Source: Limnovirga soli
GTDB lineage: Bacteria; Bacteroidota; Bacteroidia; Chitinophagales; Chitinophagaceae
Direction: 5' to 3'
DNA: 64,000 nt
NCBI RefSeq assembly: GCF_013106755.1
Contig: NZ_WHPF01000003.1
Location: forward strand, 372,001-436,000
Positions 51,757 through 60,859 of the stretch are shown piece after piece (within the stretch, counting starts at the first letter, position 1; each line of letters opens with the position of its first letter). The notes beneath the pieces were generated by a model. It was not told the origin of the DNA. It saw nothing but the letters and a program-made list of their open reading frames with translations, and did no database searches. The position numbers were made by a program, and so were the translations under genes.

Positions 51757-51786
51757 TTTGCAATAAATTTACAATTATTAACTTTG
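51757..51786 (+). promoter_or_regulatory. Bacteroidota-type promoter for the full-length sugar transferase
   Basis: TTTG at 51757-51760 and TAACTTTG at 51779-51786, 18 bp apart, lie 28 bp before the ATG at 51815. Confidence 0.65.
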
Positions 51787-51814
51787 TTAATACAGCAGAA
51801 ACTTACCAAACACC

Positions 51815-53212
51815 ATGGGTTCAGGTCCGTCATATTTTTTTAGGGTTCTTTTGTTATCAACAGACTTTTTGTTGTTCAACCTCTCTTATTTTGCTGGCGG
51901 CTTAATTGCTTTTGATGCCGGGTTTCCTGTTTTTCACTATTTAACTGCCGCCAATATTCTAATTTTTAATGTTAGCTGGTTAATATGTGCCTCCTTATTC
52001 AGGTTATACCGCCCATCTCATTCCAACCCATTGGAAGAAATATATAGAAGCACCATTAAAGCCTTATTGCTGCACTTTATAGTTATTACCGCAGTTATAT
52101 TATTCTATTTCCCTTATCAAAGTTCGCTTAAAACCATTTTGCTCGAGTATGGCATATTAGGCTTTGCATTTACCATTAGCCGATTAATGCTCACCTATAT
52201 GATAGATTTCATTAGTACAACTATCAATTTTAAAAAGAAAATTGCCATAGTAGGCTATAACGAAAGAGCAAAAGAATTGGCACATTATTTCAGGGAGCAT
52301 AAAAGCTTTTACTCCTTTGAGGGCTTTTTTGATGAGGGTACCAACTTTACCGTAAACGATGAAGGGGATATTGTAAGTCCTATAAAAAATATGATTCCTT
52401 TTGCGGTTCAAAACAATGTAAGAGAAATTTATTCCACCATTTTGCCCGATGATTTGTGGGCAAGTAATAAGCATATTATTGAAAAGGCTTCAAGTCATTT
52501 TGTTCGGGTAAAATTTGTTCCACAGCCGGGTAAAAAGCTTACTGCCACATTGCACCATACTGGCTATATAAAAAATATGCCTGTATTAAGCCTAAGGGCC
52601 GAGCCTTTGCAACACTATCGCAACAGGGTTAAAAAGCGCATATTTGATATAGTTATCAGCAGCGTAGTGGTGATTTGTATTTTATCCTGGTTAACCCCCT
52701 TATTAGGTATTATTATAAAATTTCAATCAAAAGGGCCGGTATTTTTCAAGCAATTAAGGTCTGGTAAAGACAATGTATCTTTTTGGTGCTATAAGTTTAG
52801 AAGCATGTATGAAAATAAACATGCAGATCAAATACAGGCTTCCAAAAATGATGATCGGGTTACACCAATAGGGCGTTTTATTCGCCGAACCAGCATCGAT
52901 GAATTTCCCCAATTCTTCAATGTGTTATTGGGTAACATGAGCCTTGTTGGCCCCCGCCCCCATATGCTGCAACATACCCGTGAATATAGCGCCATAATTG
53001 ATGAATATATGATACGCCATTTCTCAAAACCCGGTATTACCGGCTGGGCGCAGGTAAATGGTTGCCGCGGAGAAACAGAAACAAAAGAACTAATGGTAGC
53101 AAGGGTTGAGTACGACTTGTGGTATATGGAAAACTGGAGCCTTATGCTGGATTTACGCATTGTATTTAGAACCATCATCAACCTGCTTAAACGGGATGAG
53201 AATGCTTTTTAG
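51815..53212 (+). CDS. Undecaprenyl-phosphate glucose/galactose-1-phosphate transferase (full-length PGT)
   Basis: The 465-residue protein has four predicted N-terminal helices (about 10-130), a cytoplasmic Rossmann-like region (KKIAIVGYNERAKELAHYF..), a fifth membrane segment (RIFDIVISSVVVICILSWLTPLLGIII) and the catalytic sugar-transferase domain: GPVFFKQLRSGKDN, WCYKFRSMY, RRTSIDEFPQFFNVLLG with the Asp-Glu pair, GPRPHML. It starts repeat-unit synthesis by moving hexose-1-phosphate from a UDP-sugar to undecaprenyl phosphate. Its C-terminal half is clearly related to the short transferase at 28520-29299. It has its own promoter after the GH53 gene. Confidence 0.95.
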   Translation: MGSGPSYFFRVLLLSTDFLLFNLSYFAGGLIAFDAGFPVFHYLTAANILIFNVSWLICASLFRLYRPSHSNPLEEIYRSTIKALLLHFIVITAVILFYFPYQSSLKTILLEYGILGFAFTISRLMLTYMIDFISTTINFKKKIAIVGYNERAKELAHYFREHKSFYSFEGFFDEGTNFTVNDEGDIVSPIKNMIPFAVQNNVREIYSTILPDDLWASNKHIIEKASSHFVRVKFVPQPGKKLTATLHHTGYIKNMPVLSLRAEPLQHYRNRVKKRIFDIVISSVVVICILSWLTPLLGIIIKFQSKGPVFFKQLRSGKDNVSFWCYKFRSMYENKHADQIQASKNDDRVTPIGRFIRRTSIDEFPQFFNVLLGNMSLVGPRPHMLQHTREYSAIIDEYMIRHFSKPGITGWAQVNGCRGETETKELMVARVEYDLWYMENWSLMLDLRIVFRTIINLLKRDENAF

Positions 53213-53276
53213 CTTTTCTTTTTTCCTCAATTGGTGATTTATTATTAGCCCGGCAATCAATATAAATTAAGCTGCT

Positions 53277-53296
53277 CTTGCGTCGCACTCTTGTAC
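53277..53296 (+). repeat. Solo arm of the intergenic repeat family (locus 12)
   Basis: A full 20-bp arm with GCCCGGCAATCAATA at 53249-53263 upstream and GGCAGCTGTAAAG 14 bp downstream. No right arm was found. It lies between the PGT and the first Wzi/RemB-like gene. Confidence 0.9.
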
Positions 53297-53442
53297 GTGT
53301 AGTTCAATGGGCAGCTGTAAAGAAGGTGCAAATTGTTTTTTCACCTGTTATTTTTGATAAGCGCCTATCACTAAACGATCCATAATAACTTGCACCGTAT
53401 TTATACCTTAATTTGCATGGGCAAAATCTGCATTAATTATCT

Positions 53443-55023
53443 ATGATCACAAAAAAACCTGTACAATTTTATCGCCATTATACTCTTCTACTATTGCTGG
53501 TTTTTTTTACATTGGTACTTAACAGCCAGGCACAAGAAGTAAACACCACCCTTCAAATCAGCAATGCTTTTAACGAAGCTGAAGTAGTATACGGAGATTC
53601 AACCATACCACACACTATTTGGAAACCCGTTATATATAGTGATAGCAGTGTTCAGTTAAATAAAAATATAAGTTGGTTTAAGCGTAAGTTTTTTAATGAA
53701 CATTTACTGGATATAAAGCAACCCGCCTACCAAATAAAAGCCGATGTAATATTTGATATGTACATTGGTAAAAGCAAACGTTATGTAGAAACCCCCACCA
53801 TGAACACAAGGGGGTACGAAGTAAGCGGTACTGTAGGCCATAATTTTTATTTCGAAACCGCTTTTTATGAAAATCAGGGCCGCTTTGGTGGCTATATAGA
53901 TAGCTTTATCCGCAAAAATAAAGTGGTGCCCGGCCAGGGTGGTTTTAGAAACTTTGGCGATGGCAAAGGCTTCGACTTTAGTTATACCACCTCACGCCTC
54001 ATTTATACACCCGGCAAACACCTGGCTTTTGATTTGGGCTACGGCAAGCACTTTATAGGCGATGGTTACCGTTCATTAATATTGGGCGATGCGGGTTTTA
54101 GTTATCCCTATTTTAAAACCACATTCACTGCAGGTAAACTGCAATACAATGCCATGTGGTCAGAATATATTTGCGACCGCAACTCCAATTACAATAACAA
54201 GCAGGGCTTTTTTAGAAAATGGTCACAAACCTTTGTGCTCGATTGGAAAGCTACTTCCAAATTGTCGCTTGGTATTTTCGAAACAGTGATATGGCCCAAC
54301 CAGGATTCTTCCCGCAACATCGATATTACACCCTGGCTGGCAAGCCCAATTATGTTTGTGCACGGCGCAACTGCCCCTTCGGGTTTGCATAATAATATAA
54401 TGGCAGGCGGTACCATCAGTTATCAGCTTAGCAGGCAAACAAAATTGTATGGGCAATTGGTGCTAGATCATATGGGTGCCAAGGGCAGTTGGGAACGCCG
54501 TTATGGGTTTCAGGCCGGTATACGCAGTAATAATATTTTTAAATTGCCTCATTTAAATGGACTGCTTGAGTATAATCAGGCTAGTCCTTATATGTATGCC
54601 ACCACCAGTTTATTTATTAACTACGCACACGATAACCAGCCGCTGGCACACCCGCTGGGGGCTAATTTCCGGGAAGTATTTGGTTTGTTGCAGTACAGTT
54701 ATAAGCAATGGCAGTTCAGGCTTAGTGGTTTTGTGGCAAAGTATGGGGCCGACTCATCTAAAACCGCCAACTTTGGGCACGATGTGTTTAAACCATTGCA
54801 AACACATAGCACCACCAGCAATGTTAGTATCGGCGATGGGTTGGCCGCACATATTTTGTATGCCGAAGCCAGATTAGCGTATTTATTAAACCCGGCTACC
54901 AATATGCGGCTGGAAACAGGGTTTACTTTTAGAAACGAAAAGAGTAATGCTTTCAATTATCAGGATCGTATTTTTTATATTGGTATTCGCATGTCATTTC
55001 ATAAAATAAGTTATGAGTATTAG
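53443..55023 (+). CDS. Wzi/RemB-like outer-membrane beta-barrel protein (copy 1)
   Basis: The 526-residue protein has a signal peptide (ends near NSQAQ, about residue 30) followed by alternating aromatic/polar beta strands to a C-terminal strand (IFYIGIRMSFHKISYEY), as in outer-membrane barrels. A diagnostic stretch, FDLGYGKHFIGDGYRSLILGDAGFSYPYFK, is shared with the next gene and with capsule-assembly Wzi-like and gliding-motility RemB-like proteins of Bacteroidota. Wzi anchors capsule at the surface in E. coli; the position beside capsule genes supports a role in surface retention or export here. It is separated from its paralogue by a paired repeat element. Confidence 0.75.
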   Translation: MITKKPVQFYRHYTLLLLLVFFTLVLNSQAQEVNTTLQISNAFNEAEVVYGDSTIPHTIWKPVIYSDSSVQLNKNISWFKRKFFNEHLLDIKQPAYQIKADVIFDMYIGKSKRYVETPTMNTRGYEVSGTVGHNFYFETAFYENQGRFGGYIDSFIRKNKVVPGQGGFRNFGDGKGFDFSYTTSRLIYTPGKHLAFDLGYGKHFIGDGYRSLILGDAGFSYPYFKTTFTAGKLQYNAMWSEYICDRNSNYNNKQGFFRKWSQTFVLDWKATSKLSLGIFETVIWPNQDSSRNIDITPWLASPIMFVHGATAPSGLHNNIMAGGTISYQLSRQTKLYGQLVLDHMGAKGSWERRYGFQAGIRSNNIFKLPHLNGLLEYNQASPYMYATTSLFINYAHDNQPLAHPLGANFREVFGLLQYSYKQWQFRLSGFVAKYGADSSKTANFGHDVFKPLQTHSTTSNVSIGDGLAAHILYAEARLAYLLNPATNMRLETGFTFRNEKSNAFNYQDRIFYIGIRMSFHKISYEY

Positions 55024-55092
55024 TGGCAAATAATATCGTTGCATTTGGAATATATTTTTTGGGGCCAGGCAAAAAATATATATGAATCGTTC

Positions 55093-55213
55093 CTTGCGTC
55101 GCACACTTGTACGGCAGTATGTATAGCAGCTTTAAACAGCCAATACATACAGTAGGGAAATAATCATATTTTTTGTTGATAGAGGAACAGAACGCACAAG
55201 AGTGCGACGCAAG
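55093..55213. repeat. Intergenic inverted-repeat element, paired arms (locus 13)
   Basis: Left arm 55093-55112 and right arm 55194-55213 (ending GCACAAG rather than GTACAAG). A GCAGCTTTAAAC motif lies inside and a GCCGGGC block at 55231-55237 outside. It lies between the two Wzi/RemB-like paralogues. Confidence 0.92.
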
Positions 55214-55283
55214 AGCAGTTGCCAAAAGATGTTAAGCCGGGCTCAAAACATTTTTAATAACAAATTGAACCTTGTATAAATAA

Positions 55284-56888
55284 ATGAAGCAAAAAATTTG
55301 GTTGATATGGTTATTGACAGCATTTGTTTGTAAGGCCAATGCACAGCAAATTCCGCTGGATATGTTGGTGCAAAGCAGGCTGAATGAACTGGAAATGCGT
55401 GCCGATACCAATCTTTTTTCGGGTTTTAGAAGTATTAACTGGCTGGAAGTAAAACCCTACCTGCAACACCTTAAAACAGATATCACAGATAGTGTTTTTG
55501 ACATTAGCCATACAACAGGTAATAGCTGGCTGCGCCAGATTACAAATAATAACTGGTTGCAATTAAATGGTTCCAAAACTAAATTATCTGTAGACCCCTA
55601 CGTATTAGCGAATGCCGGTATAGAAAATGATTATAATAAACCTTTGTACAAAATGGCTGTGGGTATCCGCGTACAAGGTATTTATGAGGATAAGCTTTCG
55701 TATAATATTTCTTATGCCTACAACAGTATGCGTTTGCCGTTATATGTTAACAATAATATTGCGGGTAATGGTTTATATATTCCAGGTATGGGTAAGGCAA
55801 CACCTGGTGCAAATGGCATATACTCGGTAGGCCGGTTTAATGGAAATCTAACCTATCTGGCCGGCAAACATGTGGTACTATCTTCCGGTTATGGCAAAAA
55901 CTTTATTGGCGATGGCTATAGAAGTTTATTGTTAAGTGATAATGCCAGCGATAACCCCTATATACGGCTGCAGGCAAGGCTTTGGAAAGTTACCTATAAT
56001 GTATTATATAACCGTTACCAAAACCCACGCTTTCAAATTGATGGTGCTACACAGGGCAAATACAGTGTAATGCATTATCTGGGAATTAATATAAGTAAGC
56101 GTCTTCAAATTGGTATGTTTGATAATGTAATTTGGTATGCCAAAGATACCAATGTGCATCGTGGAGTGGATTTTCAGTATCTGAACCCATTGATTTTTTT
56201 ACGTCCGCTGGAGTTTGAAATTGGTTCACCGGATAATGCTTTTTTAGGACTTACATTTAAATACAGGCTTTTGCAGAATAGTTACTGCTATGCCCAACTA
56301 GGGTTAGATGATATAAATATTGCCGAGTCGTTTAAAAACAATACCCAACACCTCAACAATAAATATGGTATTCAGCTGGGAATGTTTAACAGTAATTTTT
56401 TACAGGTAAAAAATTTAAGTTATCGCCTTGAATGGAATGCAGTAAGGCCTTATATGTATGATTACCGCTCAAATAAAATTGGCCTCAACTATACCCATAA
56501 TAATCAATCACTGGCAAATCCGTTTAATGCCAATTTTCATGAATTTATTTCGATGCTGCAATACCACAATAACCGTTGGTATGGGTATTTGCAAAACCTG
56601 TTAACCATCAGGGGCGAAAACCCCGGCTTGCTGTATAATAATGGGGAAGACCTTTGGGGAGGGGAGGACAATGTACCATTGCTGGGTAGCAAAACCTTGC
56701 AGGGTAACAGACATACTTATTTTTTTAATCAGCTATCCGTAGGTTATTTACTTAACCCACGTAACAGGCTTTGTCTGCAGGCAGATATGGTGTACCGCAA
56801 ACATACAGCTCCGGGAATCGCTACTAAAGATGCATTTATTAATATTGGCATAACTACCCGGTTGTTTAATTATAATAATGATTTCTAA
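55284..56888 (+). CDS. Wzi/RemB-like outer-membrane beta-barrel protein (copy 2)
   Basis: The 534-residue protein has a signal peptide ending at NAQQ (about 20), a helical/polar region to about 90, then a beta-barrel body. The signature VVLSSGYGKNFIGDGYRSLLLSDNASDNPYIRLQ aligns with copy 1, and both share the block with RPYMYDYRSNKIGLNYTHNNQSLANPFNANFHE (copy 1: SPYMYATTSLFINYAHDNQPLAHPLGANFRE). Overall identity looks moderate, so duplication is old. It is predicted to sit in the outer membrane and act in capsule assembly or retention. It is followed by a 180-bp gap before the NDP-sugar dehydrogenase gene. Confidence 0.75.
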   Translation: MKQKIWLIWLLTAFVCKANAQQIPLDMLVQSRLNELEMRADTNLFSGFRSINWLEVKPYLQHLKTDITDSVFDISHTTGNSWLRQITNNNWLQLNGSKTKLSVDPYVLANAGIENDYNKPLYKMAVGIRVQGIYEDKLSYNISYAYNSMRLPLYVNNNIAGNGLYIPGMGKATPGANGIYSVGRFNGNLTYLAGKHVVLSSGYGKNFIGDGYRSLLLSDNASDNPYIRLQARLWKVTYNVLYNRYQNPRFQIDGATQGKYSVMHYLGINISKRLQIGMFDNVIWYAKDTNVHRGVDFQYLNPLIFLRPLEFEIGSPDNAFLGLTFKYRLLQNSYCYAQLGLDDINIAESFKNNTQHLNNKYGIQLGMFNSNFLQVKNLSYRLEWNAVRPYMYDYRSNKIGLNYTHNNQSLANPFNANFHEFISMLQYHNNRWYGYLQNLLTIRGENPGLLYNNGEDLWGGEDNVPLLGSKTLQGNRHTYFFNQLSVGYLLNPRNRLCLQADMVYRKHTAPGIATKDAFINIGITTRLFNYNNDF

Positions 56889-57070
56889 TCAAATCTATAT
56901 TGGCATTTAATGCTACCAGCCAATTCATTTGTCTTGTTGTGCCTCCCGTTAAAAATGGTTTTGTAATCCTTAATCAATGTAGGCAAGGCAACTGGTAAGT
57001 AAACTTGTAGTATATTCATATATCGTATCTTCATACTTGAAAAAACCAGCTGCAGGTCAGCTATCCAATT

Positions 57071-58360
57071 ATGACTACCAATATCAAAATTGCCATTATC
57101 GGCCTGGGTTATGTGGGCTTGCCACTGGCCATTGCATTTGCAAAAAAATATCCTGTACTTGGGTTTGATATCAACAAAAAAAGGGTGCAGGAATTAGAAA
57201 GCGGCCATGATGCAACACTGGAAGCAGATATAGAAGAACTTAGTTCCATTATAAAAAAGCCAGCTGATCAATACATTGGCTTATCCTTCTCTCATGAGGT
57301 AGATGCACTGGCAGATTGCACCGTATTTATTGTAACAGTACCAACACCGGTAAATAAATTTAAGGCCCCCGATCTGGAACCGCTCTTGCATGCCAGTGCC
57401 ATGATTGGTAAAGTGCTTAAAAAAGGCGATTTGGTAATATATGAATCAACCGTTTACCCGGGATGCACCGAAGAAGACTGTGTGCCTGTGTTGGAGAAAA
57501 CATCAGGACTGGTATTTAATGCCGATTTTTTTGCGGGGTATTCGCCGGAACGTATTAACCCAGGCGACAAAATTAATAAGCTTACTACCATTAAAAAAGT
57601 TACCTCAGGTTCAACACCTGCTATTGCAGTAAGGGTAAACGAATTATATGCTTCCATTATAACGGCAGGTACACATTTGGCTTCTAGTATAAAAGTAGCC
57701 GAAGCTTCCAAAGCCATTGAAAATGCCCAAAGAGATGTAAATATTTCATTTGTAAATGAATTGGCCCTCATCTTTGACCGTATGGGAATAGACACCCAGG
57801 ATGTTCTGGATGCCGCTGCCACCAAGTGGAATTTCTTAAAATATAAGCCTGGTTTAGTGGGTGGCCATTGTATAGGTGTAGATCCCTATTATCTTACCCA
57901 TAAATCTATATTGTTGGGCTACCACCCCGAGGTAATTCTTTCGGGCCGTAAAGTGAACGATAATATGGGCATGTTTGTGGCCAATAAGGTAGTAAAACTG
58001 ATGATTGGCAAAGACATTTTAATAAAAGGAGCCAGGGCACTGATTTTGGGAATTACTTTTAAAGAAAACTGCCCTGATGTACGTAACACCCGTGTGGTGG
58101 ATATTTATAGTGAATTGTTGCAGTTTGGCCTAGCGGTTGATGTGTACGATCCATGGGTAGATCCTGCTATCGTATCATCACAATATGGTATTGAGGTTTT
58201 ACCTGCAATGGATGAACTTGTAGTTTACGATGCAATTATTCTTGCAGTGGCACATACAGAATTCCTGACCATTGATTTTAAAAAGCACCTAAGTCCAAAA
58301 TCGGTGGTTTATGACACCAAATCATGTCTCGACCGTTCATTAGTTGATGCCAGGCTATAG
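57071..58360 (+). CDS. UDP-N-acetyl-hexosamine 6-dehydrogenase (WbpO/TviB-like)
   Basis: The 429-residue protein is a UDP-glucose/GDP-mannose dehydrogenase family member: NAD motif IAIIGLGYVGLPLAIAFAKKY, VTVPTPVNKFKAPDLEPL, ESTVYPGCTEEDCVPVLE, AGYSPERINPGD, and the catalytic cysteine C267 in GGHCIGVDPYYLTHK. The ESTVYPGCTEE and SPERINPGD patterns are those of the WbpO/TviB group, which oxidises UDP-GalNAc or UDP-GlcNAc to the uronic acid by two NAD-dependent steps. The product would give an acidic sugar in the polysaccharide. Exact substrate is not certain. Confidence 0.92.
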   Translation: MTTNIKIAIIGLGYVGLPLAIAFAKKYPVLGFDINKKRVQELESGHDATLEADIEELSSIIKKPADQYIGLSFSHEVDALADCTVFIVTVPTPVNKFKAPDLEPLLHASAMIGKVLKKGDLVIYESTVYPGCTEEDCVPVLEKTSGLVFNADFFAGYSPERINPGDKINKLTTIKKVTSGSTPAIAVRVNELYASIITAGTHLASSIKVAEASKAIENAQRDVNISFVNELALIFDRMGIDTQDVLDAAATKWNFLKYKPGLVGGHCIGVDPYYLTHKSILLGYHPEVILSGRKVNDNMGMFVANKVVKLMIGKDILIKGARALILGITFKENCPDVRNTRVVDIYSELLQFGLAVDVYDPWVDPAIVSSQYGIEVLPAMDELVVYDAIILAVAHTEFLTIDFKKHLSPKSVVYDTKSCLDRSLVDARL

Positions 58361-58677
58361 CCCTAATAATAGGGGTTTATGCCAGTGTAAAAGCCTAAAG
58401 CAATAAAATCCAGGTAATTTTATCCTATCGTCAAAAATAAAAATCAGGCCCCTTCGTTTATGCTAAACAATGGAGAAAATAGTTTTGCATGGTTTTTGGT
58501 TGTTAATGTTGTAAAGCAATAAAAACACCAAAAGCCGCAAGGATTTTTTTTTAAAATGACATTAAATAATCTTTATATTCGTTTTAATGTTGTAACTTTC
58601 AGCCTTAAATATTTAGTATTGTGTACAAATGAAATCCAACACATTACTAATTACCATAACCCTAATATCCTAATCGA
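58361..58677. other. Intergenic region of about 320 bp before the WbpM-like gene
   Basis: AT-rich, no coding frame. A weak hairpin (CCCT-AATAAT-AGGG) follows the upstream stop codon directly. A probable promoter region lies before 58678, but no box matches the consensus exactly. No repeat arm is present. Confidence 0.45.
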
Positions 58678-60681
58678 ATGAGCTGGTCTACCATCCTAAA
58701 ACTTGGTTATACCCCACGGTGGGTAGTAGTACTAATGGATTTTTTCCTTAGTATGTTTTCCATTATTCTTTCTTTTTTATTGTATTACAAACTAAAAACA
58801 GACGCGTTATCTTCTGCACAGTTTACACGGGGTGTTGCTATAACACTGGCATTTTACACCATTAGTTTTTTTCTTATCAAATCCTATAAGGAAATTATTC
58901 GCCATGCCACTTACCAAAGCGTATTTAAAATTTTTCTGGTAGCATTATTGGCTAATGGGTCCTTGTTGGCTGTAAATCTGCTTTTTGGCAAGCAAATGAA
59001 ACTGCATACATTACCTAATGTGGTAATTATCATTAACTTTTTTATCTCCTTTTTTATGATGGGTGGCAGCAGGGTGTTTATAAAAAACCTGTTTAAAACT
59101 GCCATGAAAATCAATACAGATCCTGTTGTTATTTATGGCTCAGGCAATATTGGCCAGGCAGCTATGCGCCTTTTATTGCCCAATACCCAGTCTAAATGGA
59201 AAGTAGTAGCATTAATAGATGACAGGCCAAACATTAAAGGTAAGCGGGTAGCTGGTATTCCCATTGTTGCCACCAGCCAGATTGAAAAAGTGATTTCAAA
59301 ATACGGAGTAAAGAATGCCATTATTGCCGTAGATGATATAAGTATAGAACGCCGCAACGAAGTAGCTGCTCTTTTTATCGGTCATGGTTTGCAGGTTTCG
59401 GTAATGCCTTCCATGCGGCACCAGCCGGATGGCGAATTAACCTTACGCCGCTTAAAGAAAATAAATATTGAAGATCTGCTGGAAAGGGAGCCTATTAAAA
59501 TAAATAACGTACAAATAAGTGCTTCTCTTAAAGGTAAAAGAGTACTTATTACCGGTGCCGCAGGCTCTATTGGCAGCGAAATTGTACGCCAGGTTGCTTC
59601 TTTCCACCCTGAAATTATTGTGCTGTGCGATGTGGCAGAATCACCCCTGCATAGCATTGGACTGGAGTTGGAAGAGAAATTTAAGGGCCTTAACTATAAA
59701 CTATTTATTTCCAGTATTACCGATGCGAAAAGGATGAAGAACCTGTTTAGGGATTATACGCCCGATGTGGTTTTTCATGCCGCTGCCTATAAGCATGTGC
59801 CCATGATGGAAGATCATCCGCATGAAGCCATATTGAACAATGTGCTGGGTACTAAAATGATGGCCGACCTATCAGTACAGCATGGCGTAGAGCGTTTTGT
59901 GATGGTTTCAACTGATAAGGCGGTTAACCCCACCAATGTTATGGGTGCATCCAAACGTCTGGCCGAAATGTATATTCAGGGTTTGTATGAGCAATCTATT
60001 CAGCCAGCCAATCTGCAGGCTTCCCGGTTTAAGAAAACCCTGTTTATTACCACCCGTTTTGGTAATGTGCTGGCTTCTAATGGCAGCGTAATACCACATT
60101 TTAAAGCCCAGCTGGAAAGAGGTGGTCCATTAACTGTAACACATCCAGATATTACCCGCTTTTTTATGACCATTCATGAAGCCTGCCAACTGGTATTGGA
60201 AGCTGCTGTAATGGGCAAGGGTGGCGAAATATTTGTATTCGATATGGGTAAATCTATCCGCATTGCCGATTTGGCCCGCAATATGATTACCCTTGCCGGT
60301 TTAAAGCCCGATGTAGATGTAAAAATTACTTATACCGGATTGCGCCCAGGCGAAAAATTATACGAAGAAGTGTTAAGCGAAGATGAAACCAATCTGCCTA
60401 CTTATCACCCAAAAATAATGCTTGCCCGTGTGCAAAGCACCGATTACGAAATCATCAATGAAGCTATTACCGACCTGGTAACAATTGCCCGCAAAGGCAA
60501 CGAGTGGGAGTGCGTTAAAGCTATGAAAGATATTTTGCCCGAGTTTATCAGCAATAATTCTAAGTTCGAAGATCTGGATCAGTTGCAAATACAACCTATT
60601 AGCCCCGATTCTAATACCGCCCGTTTGGTAAGGTTGGTAAACAGCAATAATATTCCTGGAGATTTAAAACAAAGCATGTAG
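58678..60681 (+). CDS. Membrane-bound NDP-sugar 4,6-dehydratase (WbpM/CapD-like)
   Basis: The 667-residue protein has four N-terminal membrane helices (about 15-140), a first Rossmann-like region (VVIYGSGNIGQAAMRLLL..), and a C-terminal extended SDR domain starting GKRVLITGAAGSIGSEIVRQ (about 283). The catalytic segment is STDKAVNPTNVMGASKRLAE, with Met in place of the usual Tyr, as in long WbpM-type enzymes; the Lys is kept. WbpM converts UDP-GlcNAc to the 4-keto-6-deoxy sugar, the branch point to FucNAc/QuiNAc-type residues. It is the last gene of the polysaccharide locus, followed by a paired repeat element and a convergent helicase gene. Confidence 0.95.
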   Translation: MSWSTILKLGYTPRWVVVLMDFFLSMFSIILSFLLYYKLKTDALSSAQFTRGVAITLAFYTISFFLIKSYKEIIRHATYQSVFKIFLVALLANGSLLAVNLLFGKQMKLHTLPNVVIIINFFISFFMMGGSRVFIKNLFKTAMKINTDPVVIYGSGNIGQAAMRLLLPNTQSKWKVVALIDDRPNIKGKRVAGIPIVATSQIEKVISKYGVKNAIIAVDDISIERRNEVAALFIGHGLQVSVMPSMRHQPDGELTLRRLKKINIEDLLEREPIKINNVQISASLKGKRVLITGAAGSIGSEIVRQVASFHPEIIVLCDVAESPLHSIGLELEEKFKGLNYKLFISSITDAKRMKNLFRDYTPDVVFHAAAYKHVPMMEDHPHEAILNNVLGTKMMADLSVQHGVERFVMVSTDKAVNPTNVMGASKRLAEMYIQGLYEQSIQPANLQASRFKKTLFITTRFGNVLASNGSVIPHFKAQLERGGPLTVTHPDITRFFMTIHEACQLVLEAAVMGKGGEIFVFDMGKSIRIADLARNMITLAGLKPDVDVKITYTGLRPGEKLYEEVLSEDETNLPTYHPKIMLARVQSTDYEIINEAITDLVTIARKGNEWECVKAMKDILPEFISNNSKFEDLDQLQIQPISPDSNTARLVRLVNSNNIPGDLKQSM

Positions 60682-60734
60682 CACTATAACTAAAACTGGT
60701 ATGTCCCCATCTTTGGTAACAGAGATGGGGCATG

Positions 60735-60818
60735 CTTGCGTCGCACTCTTGTACGGCAACAATGCTATGCAGCAAGACTGTTGCACATAGAACCGAACCC
60801 AAAAGTGTGCGACGCAAG
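60735..60818. repeat. Intergenic inverted-repeat element, paired arms (locus 14)
   Basis: Left arm 60735-60754 and right arm 60801-60818 (AAAAGTGTGCGACGCAAG, distal end diverged), 84 bp overall, the most compact pair. A GCCGGG block lies at 60841-60846. It lies between the convergent WbpM-like and helicase genes. Confidence 0.9.
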
Positions 60819-60859
60819 TAAAGCCGCCAATACTAGTTTTGCCGGGTCCATAATTACTG

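Noticed and set aside
58361-58677. Riboswitch or small RNA in the gap before the WbpM-like gene
   Set aside because: Only a weak hairpin and AT-rich sequence were visible, with no conserved motif.
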